Below are positions 26,040 through 33,445 of a stretch of 64,000 bases of DNA, piece after piece. Source of the stretch: AC-32 sp963704005 (lineage in GTDB: Bacteria; Actinomycetota; Thermoleophilia; Gaiellales; Gaiellaceae); contig CAVPGJ010000005.1 in assembly GCA_963704005.1 (NCBI GenBank), positions 682,001 through 746,000 on the forward strand. Direction: 5' to 3'. The position numbers and the translations under genes were made by a program. The notes beneath the pieces are model-generated. The model did not search any database and was not told the origin of the DNA. It worked only from the letters and a program-made list of their open reading frames with translations. Every line of letters starts with the position of its first letter. Within the stretch, counting starts at the first letter, position 1.

Positions 26040-27131
26040 ATGCAGACGATGCCTGCCCTTCGCAAGCTCGGGCGCGAACCGGGGCTGAGCCTGGTCGAGC
26101 TGCCCGTGCCGGAGCCCGGCGCGGGCGAGGTGCTCGTCCAGGTCGAGGCCGCCAGCGTCTGCGGCACCGACCTGCACATCGAGCGCTGGGACGGCTGGGC
26201 GCAGCAGCGCATCGCGCCGCCGCTCACGCTCGGACACGAGTTTGCCGGCACGGTCGTCGCGACCGGCCCGGGTGTGCGGCTCGCCGCCGACGGCGACTAC
26301 GTCTCGGCCGAGAGCCACGTCACTTGCGGCGCCTGCTTCCAGTGCCGCACCGGGCATGCCCACATGTGCGAGCAGACGAGCATCCTCGGGGTCGACCGCG
26401 ACGGCGCCTTCGCGCCGTACGTGGTGGTGCCGGAATCCGTCATCTGGCAGAACGATCGCGCGAAGCTCCCGCCGGAGATCGCCACCCTCCAGGAGCCCTT
26501 CGGCAACGCCGTCTTCGCAACGAGCGACCACGAGCTGACCGGGCGCTCGGTCGCCGTCCTCGGCTGCGGGCCGGTCGGCCTGTTCGCGATCGCGATCGCG
26601 CGCGCCTCCGGCGCCGCCGTCGTGCTGGCTGCCGACCGGAGCGCGTTCCGGCTCGACCTGGCAAGGCGGATGGGCGCGAGCGCGGTCGTCGACGTGGACG
26701 CGGTGGAGGACGAGGCCGGCTGGTTCCTCGAGCACCACGAGGGGCTGGGCTTCGACGTCGTCTTCGAGATGTCGGGCGCCGGCCGCGCGGTGGCCGACGC
26801 CTTCCGGATCGCGCGCAACGGCGGCAGGGTCGTCCTCTTCGGGATCCCGGATCGCCCGGTCGCGATCGACGTCGCCGAGACGCTGATCTTCAAGAACCTG
26901 GAGGTGCACGCGGTCAGCGGGCGCAGGATCTTCGAGACCTGGTACCGGACACGCTGGCTGCTCGAGAGCGGCGTCGTCGATCTGCGGCCGCTCGTCACGC
27001 ACGAGCTGCCGCTGGAGGAGTTCGCGACCGCCTTCGAGGCGCTGGAGGCGGGCGAGGCCTGCAAGATCGTCCTCTACCCCGGCGCGCTCCCCGAGCGGCT
27101 GCGGGCCGGAGCCGCGGAGGCCTTTGCATGA
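26040..27131 (+). CDS. tdh: L-threonine 3-dehydrogenase (zinc-dependent)
   Basis: A 363-residue medium-chain dehydrogenase. Catalytic zinc ligands are Cys41 (VCGTDLHIERW) and His66-Glu67 (GHEFAG); the structural zinc site is Cys96, Cys99, Cys102 and Cys110. The NAD-binding loop is VLGCGPVGLFAI. CGTDLHI and SHVTCGACFQC match threonine dehydrogenases. The product, 2-amino-3-ketobutyrate, is the substrate of the enzyme encoded by the next gene, with which it overlaps by ATGA. Together they convert threonine to glycine and acetyl-CoA. Its own promoter belongs to the shared family. Confidence 0.92.
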   Translation: MQTMPALRKLGREPGLSLVELPVPEPGAGEVLVQVEAASVCGTDLHIERWDGWAQQRIAPPLTLGHEFAGTVVATGPGVRLAADGDYVSAESHVTCGACFQCRTGHAHMCEQTSILGVDRDGAFAPYVVVPESVIWQNDRAKLPPEIATLQEPFGNAVFATSDHELTGRSVAVLGCGPVGLFAIAIARASGAAVVLAADRSAFRLDLARRMGASAVVDVDAVEDEAGWFLEHHEGLGFDVVFEMSGAGRAVADAFRIARNGGRVVLFGIPDRPVAIDVAETLIFKNLEVHAVSGRRIFETWYRTRWLLESGVVDLRPLVTHELPLEEFATAFEALEAGEACKIVLYPGALPERLRAGAAEAFA

Positions 27132-28336
27132 ACGTCGCCGAGCGGAACCTGACCGGGGAGCTGCGCGCGGAGCTGGACGAGCTGCGCGAGGCGGGGACGC
27201 TGAAGCACTTCAACACGCTCAGCTCGCCACAGGGGCCCGTCGTCGAGATGGCGGGCCGCGGCGAGGTGCTCGTGCTCTCGTCCAACAACTACCTCGGGCT
27301 GGCGGCCCGGCCGGAGGTGGTCGAGGCCGGCATCGAGGGGCTCCGCCGCTACGGGGCGGGGACGGCGTCGGTCCGCTTCATCTGCGGCACGTTCGCGCCG
27401 CACCTCGAGCTCGAGCGCGAGCTGGCCGAGCTGGTCGGCACGGAGGCGGCGCTGACCTACGTCTCCTGCTGGAACGCGAACGAGGCGGTGATCCCGAGCC
27501 TCACGAACGAGCGGACGGTGATCCTCTCCGACGCGCTCAACCACGCGAGCGTCGTCGACGCGATCCGGCTCTCGAAACCGGCGCAGAAGGTGATCTACGC
27601 GCACTCGTCGATGGACGAGCTGCGGGCCGGCCTCGAGACGGCCCCGGCGGGCACACGCAAGCTGATCGTCACCGACGGGGTGTTCTCGATGGAGGGAGAC
27701 CTCGCCCGCCTGCCCGAGATCGTCGAGCTCGCGAACGGACACGGCGCACTCGTCGTCGTCGACGACTCGCACGGCACCGGCGTGATGGGCGCCACCGGCC
27801 GGGGCGTGGCCGAGCACTTCGGGCTGCTGGGGCAGATCGACGTGATCACGAGCACACTGGGCAAGGCGCTCGGCGGGGCGGCAGGCGGCTTCGTGGCCTC
27901 CTCCGCCGAGGTCTGCGAGATGCTCGCCCAGCGATCGCGGCCGCAGCTCTTCTCCAACGCCCTGCCGCCGACGGTCGCCTGCAGCGCCCTCGAGGCCGTG
28001 CGCGTCCTGCGCCGTGAGCCCGAGCTTCCAGAGCATCTCCGGGAGCTAACACGCGACTTCCGCGCGCGGCTGCGCGAGCTCGGCTTCAACCCCCTCGACG
28101 GCGAGGCGGCGATCGTGCCGGTCATCGTCGGCGAGACCGGGTTCGCGATCCGCTTCAGCGAACGGCTGCTCGACGAGGGCGTCTTCGTCACCGGCTTCGG
28201 CTTCCCGGTCGTCCCGGAGGGGACGGCGCGGATCCGCGTCCAGCTCTCGGCCGCACTCGAGCCCGAGCACCTCGACCGCGCGCTGGAGGCGTTTCAGCGC
28301 GTCGGCAGCGAGCTCGGCGTCATCGGCCGGAGGTAA
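27128..28336 (+). CDS. kbl: Glycine C-acetyltransferase (2-amino-3-ketobutyrate CoA ligase)
   Basis: A 402-residue PLP enzyme of the alpha-oxoamine synthase family. SSNNYLGLAARPEV near the N-terminus, the cofactor segment DDSHGTGVMGATGRG, and the PLP lysine Lys246 in TSTLGKALGGAAGG are clear. It cleaves 2-amino-3-ketobutyrate with CoA to glycine and acetyl-CoA. It follows tdh with a 4-base overlap, as in many genomes. A CBS gene follows after 11 bases. Confidence 0.95.
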   Translation: MNVAERNLTGELRAELDELREAGTLKHFNTLSSPQGPVVEMAGRGEVLVLSSNNYLGLAARPEVVEAGIEGLRRYGAGTASVRFICGTFAPHLELERELAELVGTEAALTYVSCWNANEAVIPSLTNERTVILSDALNHASVVDAIRLSKPAQKVIYAHSSMDELRAGLETAPAGTRKLIVTDGVFSMEGDLARLPEIVELANGHGALVVVDDSHGTGVMGATGRGVAEHFGLLGQIDVITSTLGKALGGAAGGFVASSAEVCEMLAQRSRPQLFSNALPPTVACSALEAVRVLRREPELPEHLRELTRDFRARLRELGFNPLDGEAAIVPVIVGETGFAIRFSERLLDEGVFVTGFGFPVVPEGTARIRVQLSAALEPEHLDRALEAFQRVGSELGVIGRR

Positions 28337-28347
28337 AGGAGGTTGTG

Positions 28348-28770
28348 ATGACCTATCCCTCGCTCGCCAGGCTCCGCGTCGTCGACGCAATGCACCCGGG
28401 CCTGATCTCGTGCTCGCCCGAGGCGCCGCTCCGGACGGTTGCGCGGATGATGGCGACCTACCGCGTGCACGCCGTCCTCGTCACGGCTCACGGAGAAGAG
28501 AGGCTCCCGGGTGAACGGCGCTGGGGGATCGTCTCCGACGCCGCGCTGCTCCGCGCTGCCGAGAACGGCGATGTCGACGAGCAGGTCGCCGGAGCGATCG
28601 CCGACACGCCGGTCATGACGATCGCGAGCAGCGACGAGCTCGCCCGCGCCGCGCAGCTGATGCTCGAGCACGGGGCCTCGCACCTGGTCGTACTCGAACG
28701 ACGGTCCGAGGCGCCGATCGGCGTGCTCTCCACGCTCGACGTCGCCCGCGCCCTGGCCGGCTTCGACTAA
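28348..28770 (+). CDS. Two-CBS-domain protein
   Basis: A 140-residue protein made of two CBS motifs (RVVDAMHPGLISCSPEAPLR, then IADTPVMTIASSDELARAAQ and GVLSTLDVARAL). CBS pairs bind AMP, ATP or SAM and act as sensors. The start is ATG 28348, placed 5 bases after a strong AAAGGAGG ribosome binding site; GTG 28345 would be too close. It could sense the nucleotide or SAM state for the preceding threonine-degrading enzymes, but the partner is not known. Confidence 0.85.
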   Translation: MTYPSLARLRVVDAMHPGLISCSPEAPLRTVARMMATYRVHAVLVTAHGEERLPGERRWGIVSDAALLRAAENGDVDEQVAGAIADTPVMTIASSDELARAAQLMLEHGASHLVVLERRSEAPIGVLSTLDVARALAGFD

Positions 28771-28805
28771 GAACCTCTAACCCAATGAGAGCGCGTTAGA
28801 GGTTC
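28771..28805. terminator. Bidirectional hairpin between convergent genes
   Basis: GAACCTCTAAC (28771-28781) is a perfect 11-bp match to GTTAGAGGTTC (28795-28805) across a 13-base loop. It lies between the stop of the CBS gene and the stop of the convergent cupin gene, the usual place for a shared terminator. There is no long T run. The right arm is repeated at 29501-29511. Confidence 0.6.
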
Positions 28806-28811
28806 CAAGCG

Positions 28812-29276
28812 TTAGTCCTCGCCCTCCCAGTAGTCGAGCATCGGCCCCGGTCGGCTGAGAAGGATCAGCTCGCCCGCAGCGCTTCTCGCCCCCACCTTTC
28901 CGCTGTCTGGGTACTCAATGATGTCCGGAGCGATCATCGTCGAAAGCATGAGGACGCGCACCGGCTCGTCCGTGCGGTTGATGACCTGGTGGAATCCACC
29001 CTTCCCGCGGCGAAAGCAGACAACGTCACCTTCACGAAGGTTGTGCTCCCCGTCTGGAGAGCGCAGAGTCGGTTGACCCTGCACGACGAGAAGCCATTCC
29101 TCGTTCGCGTGGTGGGTGTGGTACGGCCACAGCTTGTTTCCCGCCTCCAGTTCGTACAGGCCCCCGCCGATCAGCTCGGCGTTTAGCTGTCGCCCGACCT
29201 GGGTGGCCTTCGCGCGCCAGCTCGGGCGCTCCTCGGTGTGATCCCAGGCGTCGGTGTAGAGATTGAAGACGTCCAT
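28812..29276 (-). CDS. Cupin-domain protein
   Basis: A 154-residue protein with one cupin barrel. The first motif is HTHHANEEWLLVVQGQPTL (histidine and glutamate metal ligands), and the second is GDVVCFRRGKGGFHQVINRT with the final histidine. Small cupins of this type bind a metal and may be sugar isomerases, dioxygenases or sensors; none can be chosen here. The ATG lies 6 bases after TAGGCT, so it is probably leaderless. It is flanked by a transposase remnant and by repeats of GTTAGAGGTTC. Confidence 0.82.
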   Translation of the reverse strand: MDVFNLYTDAWDHTEERPSWRAKATQVGRQLNAELIGGGLYELEAGNKLWPYHTHHANEEWLLVVQGQPTLRSPDGEHNLREGDVVCFRRGKGGFHQVINRTDEPVRVLMLSTMIAPDIIEYPDSGKVGARSAAGELILLSRPGPMLDYWEGED

Positions 29277-29282
29277 GCTCGG

Positions 29283-29288
29283 AGCCTA
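29283..29288 (-). promoter_or_regulatory. -10 box TAGGCT for a leaderless cupin gene
   Basis: Minus-strand TAGGCT is followed by 6 bases (CCGAGC) and ATG 29276. Confidence 0.5.
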
Positions 29289-29296
29289 CTCACGAC

Positions 29297-29431
29297 GCAG
29301 GCGGCAACGGTGCGGACCAATAGGTCATAACTCGATGGCTGTCGCGGACCGGTCTTGGCGCGGCTTGCGCGGCAACAGGGCTCGATCCGCTCCCACAACT
29401 CGTCCGGCACCTCCCACGGCTTCACCGTCAC
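29297..29431 (-). pseudogene. IS5-type transposase N-terminal remnant
   Basis: The minus strand reads WEVPDELWERIEP, a hallmark of the N-terminus of IS5/IS4-family transposases. One frame over it continues LLPRKPRQDRSATAIEL and then reaches a stop. No catalytic DDE region follows. The fragment is about 45 codons long, frameshifted and truncated, and no inverted repeats are visible. It marks an old insertion between the cupin and M20 genes. Confidence 0.6.
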
Positions 29432-29510
29432 CGAAACCCTCCGAACGTTGACGACAGGTGACGACGGACTTCGCTACCGCGGAACGGGTCCGTTCATTCA
29501 GTTAGAGGTT

Positions 29511-30698
29511 CTAAGAGGCGACGGCCTCGATGTCGGCGTCTCTCGCCGGCTCCAGCAGGAGCAGCGCCAGGAGCGCGGCGCGCTCGGCGATGCTCGAGAC
29601 GCTGACGTGCTCGTCGGGCGCGTGGCCGCCGTCGCCCGCGGGGCCGAGGCCGTCGAGCGTGGCGGTGTAGAGGCTGGTCGTGTTCGCGTCCGAGGCGCCG
29701 CCGACGAGGCCCGCGTCCTCCAGCTCGAGCCCGAGCAGGCTCCCCAGCCGCTGGGCAGTCATGAGCAGGTCCCGGTTGCGCCGCGTCGGCTCCATCGGCG
29801 GGCGGCCTATTCCACCCTCGATCTCGAGCGAGCTTCCCTCCAGGACGGGACGGAGACCGCGAATCGCGCTCTCCACCTCGGCCGCCGTCGCGGTCGTCGG
29901 GACCCGGACGCCGACGCTGGCGCTCGCCTCCGGCGCGACCACGTTCGGGAGCAGGCCGCCGTCGACCGTGCCGACGTTGACGGTGATACCGCGCTCTGGA
30001 TCGTTGAGCGCGAACAGCCGCTGCACCTGGTGCGAGAGCTCGAGGATCGCGCTCACTCCCTGCTCGAAGCTGGTACCGGCGTGCGAGGCGCGGCCGCGGA
30101 CGCGGACCCGGAAGCGGCCGGCTCCCTTGCGGGCGATCTTCAGCCGGTCCTGGTCCTGTTCGCCGCCCTCGAGCACGAACGCGCGCTCCGCGCTCCGCGC
30201 CAGCGTCCGGATCAGGCGCCGGGAGGACCTGCTGCCGACCTCCTCGTCGCTGTTCACGACCGCGACCGGCGTCACCGCCGGCGTGAGCTCGAACGCCTGA
30301 AGCACCTGCAGCGCGAACACGAGCTGGGCGAGGCCGGCCTTCATGTCGTGGGTGCCCGGGCCGAAGAGCATGTCGCCCTCCCGGCGCAGCGGCATTCGCT
30401 CCACCGTGCCGAGCGGCCAGACCGTGTCCATGTGGCCGACGATCAGCTGGAAGGGCGCGCCGCGCCGGCGTGCCCGGGGCCGCGCGTAGAGGTGGTCGCC
30501 GGTGTCGAGGCCGGGGATGCGCCGGACGCCGAAGCCGACCCCGTCGAGCTCCTCGGCCAGGATCGAGAACGGCCCACGCTGGGCCGCCGGGTCCTGCGAA
30601 GGAGACTCCGCCAGGACCAGGCGCTCGAGCAGCGCGACCATCTCCGGCTCCCGGCCTCTCAGCCAGTCGAGCAGCGCCGGCCCGGGCGCGCCCCCCAT
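29511..30698 (-). CDS. M20 family metallopeptidase (glutamate carboxypeptidase-like)
   Basis: A 395-residue dizinc peptidase with the family metal ligands: His in IVGHMDTVWP, bridging Asp in GPGTHDMKAGL, catalytic Glu in VNSDEEVGS, and a late His in GDGGHAPDEH. A dimerisation-domain insert contains SHAGTSFEQGVSAI. M20A/B enzymes of this length remove C-terminal glutamate or hydrolyse amide-linked amino acids. The gene starts 2 bases after the stop of the flavin-reductase-like gene and is probably the last gene of the tryptophanase operon. Substrate unknown. Confidence 0.88.
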   Translation of the reverse strand: MGGAPGPALLDWLRGREPEMVALLERLVLAESPSQDPAAQRGPFSILAEELDGVGFGVRRIPGLDTGDHLYARPRARRRGAPFQLIVGHMDTVWPLGTVERMPLRREGDMLFGPGTHDMKAGLAQLVFALQVLQAFELTPAVTPVAVVNSDEEVGSRSSRRLIRTLARSAERAFVLEGGEQDQDRLKIARKGAGRFRVRVRGRASHAGTSFEQGVSAILELSHQVQRLFALNDPERGITVNVGTVDGGLLPNVVAPEASASVGVRVPTTATAAEVESAIRGLRPVLEGSSLEIEGGIGRPPMEPTRRNRDLLMTAQRLGSLLGLELEDAGLVGGASDANTTSLYTATLDGLGPAGDGGHAPDEHVSVSSIAERAALLALLLLEPARDADIEAVAS

Positions 30699-30700
30699 CG

Positions 30701-31309
30701 CTAGCGGCGGAAGTCGGCCGGGAACGGGAACGAGTACGTCTCCCCGACCGCCGCGAAGCGACCGGGTGCGAGGTACACGAGCGGGCGGAGCCGGTGCAGA
30801 AGATCCGCGTCGTCGACGTCGGCACCGCGAAGCGCGGCCCTCGGGGCGGAGGCGGCGACGACCCGGCCGACGACGATGCTGTTCTCGCCGAAGCCGTCGA
30901 TCACGCGGTCGAGAGCGCACTCGAGATAGAGGAAGCACCCCTCGACCAGCACGCCGTCCACCACACGCGCCGGTACGAGCGGGACTGCCGCCAGGCTCGG
31001 CTTCGACAGGTCGTCGAGCCGCCCGCCCGCCGCCATGCTCGTCTGCAGGAGCCGGTCGGCGCCCGGAAAGCTGACGGTGTACTCCGGGTGCTCGGCCAGG
31101 TTGCGGTAGGTCGAGTGGCGAGGGCTGCAGACGAAGCCGAAGTAGTTCTCCCAGCCGACCGGCATCGCGAGGTGCTTCGGCGCGACGTCGTGGCCGTCGC
31201 CCTCCCTGGTGGCGACGAGGACAAGCGGCGAGACGGTGAAGAAGCGCTCCCAGATCGGGGTCTCGGTCGAGAGCTCGACGAGAGTCTCGGCCGGCGGCGC
31301 CGCGTTCAC
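30701..31309 (-). CDS. Flavin-reductase-like (FMN-binding split-barrel) protein
   Basis: About 202 residues with the split-barrel pattern of flavin-reductase-like domain proteins: FFTVSPLVLVATREGDGHDV, then NYFGFVCSPRHSTYRNLAEH, EYTVSFPG and IVVGRVVAA. Such proteins bind FMN or reduce free flavin for a partner enzyme. GTG 31309 overlaps the tryptophanase stop by 4 bases (GTGA), so both should be co-expressed. No monooxygenase partner is present nearby. Confidence 0.8.
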   Translation of the reverse strand: MNAAPPAETLVELSTETPIWERFFTVSPLVLVATREGDGHDVAPKHLAMPVGWENYFGFVCSPRHSTYRNLAEHPEYTVSFPGADRLLQTSMAAGGRLDDLSKPSLAAVPLVPARVVDGVLVEGCFLYLECALDRVIDGFGENSIVVGRVVAASAPRAALRGADVDDADLLHRLRPLVYLAPGRFAAVGETYSFPFPADFRR

Positions 31310-32707
31310 GGCGAGCGCAGCTCGGCGACCGCGACGGCCGGTTCGAGGAAGACGCCGAGCGCCTCGAAGCGCGCCTGGAAGAAGCGCAGGTGCTCGGGCT
31401 CGTAGGTCATCCGCAGGCCCGGCACCTGCTCGCGCCGCTCGAAGACCTCGGTGACGACGTCGGCGACGTAGGCGAGGTGCTCCTGCGTGTAGACGCGCCG
31501 CGGGATGGTCAGGCGCACGAGCTCGAGCCCGTCGTACGGCTCGTCGCCGTGCTGGCCCGAGACGATCCCCCGCTCCATCGAGCGGACGCCGCCGGCGAGG
31601 TAGAGCGCCGCCGCGAGCGCCTGCGCGGGGAACTCCTCCTGCGACGAGGTGGGGCAGGAACCGCTTCGCGTCGAGGAAGACCGCGTGGGCGCCGAGCGGG
31701 ACGACGATCGGGATCCCGCGCTCGACCAGGAGCCCGCCGAGGAAGGCGCTCTGCGAGACGTAGTGCCGCACGGTCGCCTCGTCGGTCGACTCCCTGATCC
31801 CCTGCGCGAGGGCCTCCATGTCATGCCCGGCGATGCCGCCGTAGTGGGGGAAGCCCTCGTAGACGACCACCAGCTCGCGTGCCCGTGCGGCGAGCTCGTC
31901 GTCGTTCAGGGCGAGCACGCCGCCGATCGGGACGAAGTGGTCCTTCTTCGACGAGAAGACGGCGCCGTCGGAGAGCTCGGCGATCGCGCGGATCAGCTCG
32001 GGGAAGGTCCGGCCCGCCTGCCCGGGCTCACGGTCCTTCACGAACAGCGCGTTCTCCGAGATCCGCGTCGCGTCGAGGAACAGCGGCACGCCGTGCTCGA
32101 GCGTGAGCTCGCGGACTCGGGCCAGGTTCTCGAGCGAGAACGGCTGCCCGCCGGCCATGTTCAGGCAGGCCTCGACCCGGACGAAGGCGATCCGCTCCGG
32201 GGCGCAGGCGGCGAGGACGTGGCCGAGCGCCTCGAGGTCGACGTTGCCCTTGAACGGGTGCGTCGAGACCGGGTCGCTCGCCTCCGGGACCGAGACGTCG
32301 ACCCAGATGCCTCCGGCCAGCTCGGCGTGTTCCCGGGAGGTCGTGAAGTAGAGGTTCGACGCGACGATCGACCCGGGCTCGACCAGCAGCTTCGAGAGCA
32401 GGTGCTCGGCGCCGCGGCCCTGGTGCGTCGGGATCACGTGCCGGTAGCCGTAGGTCTCCTGCACCGCCCGCTCGAGCCGGAAGAAGCTGCGCGAGCCGGC
32501 GTAGGCCTCGTCGCCGAGCTCCATCGCCGCCCGCTGCTCCTGCGAGAGCGCCGAGGTGCCGCTGTCGGTGAGCAGGTCGACGAAGACGTCGTCGGAGCGG
32601 AGCCCGAACGTGTTGTAGCCCGCCTCCTCGAGCGCGCGCCGCCGCTCCGGCTCGGAGCGCAGCGCGATCGGCTCGACGACCTTGATCTTCCAGGGAGGTG
32701 CCGTCAC
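31306..32707 (-). CDS. tnaA: Tryptophanase-type beta-eliminating lyase (one frameshift)
   Basis: About 466 residues across one frameshift. Motifs match tryptophanase/tyrosine phenol-lyase: LLTDSGTSALSQEQRAAM, GDEAYAGSRSF, IPTHQGRGAEHLLSKLL, AGGQPFSLENL, and the PLP lysine Lys255 in SSKKDHFVPIGG. Near 31652 the frame shifts after RFLPHL, and QEEFPAQALAAALYLAGGVR follows in the next frame, ending RMTYEPEHLRFFQARFEALG. It would cleave tryptophan to indole, pyruvate and ammonia, or tyrosine to phenol; these cannot be told apart safely. GTG 32707 lies 6 bases after GACGAT, in the shared promoter family. Confidence 0.85.
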
Positions 32708-32777
32708 ACCCAGATCGTCGCGGCTGCCCGCCGGTAGGGCATCCGCGGCGCCGCTGATCGGCGGTGCGGAGAACTAC
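32708..32777 (-). promoter_or_regulatory. tnaA promoter, member of the four-promoter family
   Basis: Minus strand: GTAGTT (32777-32772) in GTAGTTCTCCGCA, GATG 34 bases on, GACGAT 24 bases on, 6 bases, GTG 32707. The CCGATCAGCG segment is also identical to the asnA copy. The element begins inside the stop codon of the V-ATPase D gene. Confidence 0.6.
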
Positions 32778-33445
32778 TCCGTGCCCGCGCGCACGCCGCG
32801 TTCGCGCCGCCTCGCGGCGGCCGCTCCCCTGGCGGGCTGGTGCCGGGCGATCCAGCGGATGCGCGCCGCCTCTTCGCGCTCGCCTTCGTCGAGGGCGAGC
32901 TCGAGCGCGGCGAGGGCCTCCTCGTGGCGGGGAATCCAGCGTCGCTCGACGGCCCGGAGCCGCCGGGTGGTCGCCTTCAGCTCCGCGGACGCTCGTTCGT
33001 GGGCGAGCCGCGTCGATGCGAACGCGGCCGCGGCGGCGAGTGCGCTCCGGTGGGCGGCGGCGGCGTAGACGAGCGCCGAGCTGCCCCCGAGAGCCGAGAG
33101 GTCGGGGGCGGCGGCGTGCGTCACCTCGGCCTCGGCGGGGTAGGCGAGCCCGAGCGTCCGCCGCCAGGCGATCTCGACCCGGGCGGGCTCGCGGCTGTAG
33201 AACGCGGCCAGCTCCAGCGGCCGCTCGCCGCCGATGACGGCCGCGCGAGCGAGCCACATCTCCGCGCCGCGCGCGGCTTCCACCCACTCCGTCTCGGCCT
33301 CGGAGAGGAGCTCGGCGAGCCGCCGCTCGAGGCGGAGCAGCGCCTGCCGTTTCTGGTCCAGCACCTCGGCTCCGCGCCGGGCGGTCGCCAGCCGGCGCAC
33401 GAGCCACGGACGCCCGGCTCTACCGGTCGGCAGCCGCAGCGGCAT
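32774..33445 (-). CDS. atpD (ntpD): V-type ATPase subunit D
   Basis: A 223-residue helical protein. The N-terminal PTGRAGRPWLVRRLATARRG and LLDQKRQALLRLERRLAEL match the coiled-coil start of subunit D, the central stalk that rotates within the A3B3 head; a second long helix is near the C-terminus (RAVERRWIPRHEEALAALEL). It follows the B subunit gene, overlapping by 26 bases, as the last gene of the operon. The end carries the start of the tnaA promoter. Confidence 0.88.
   Translation of the reverse strand: MPLRLPTGRAGRPWLVRRLATARRGAEVLDQKRQALLRLERRLAELLSEAETEWVEAARGAEMWLARAAVIGGERPLELAAFYSREPARVEIAWRRTLGLAYPAEAEVTHAAAPDLSALGGSSALVYAAAAHRSALAAAAAFASTRLAHERASAELKATTRRLRAVERRWIPRHEEALAALELALDEGEREEAARIRWIARHQPARGAAAARRRERGVRAGTE

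Noticed and set aside
29183..29431. An 82-codon minus-strand ORF as an intact gene
   Set aside because: Only its first 13 or so codons resemble a transposase; similarity then moves to another frame and meets a stop, so it is a remnant.
31141..31160. GTAGTTCTCC inside the flavin-reductase-like gene, similar to the four-promoter motif
   Set aside because: It encodes the conserved WENYFGF segment on the other strand, has no GATG or GAnnnT box at the right spacing, and is not before a start codon.
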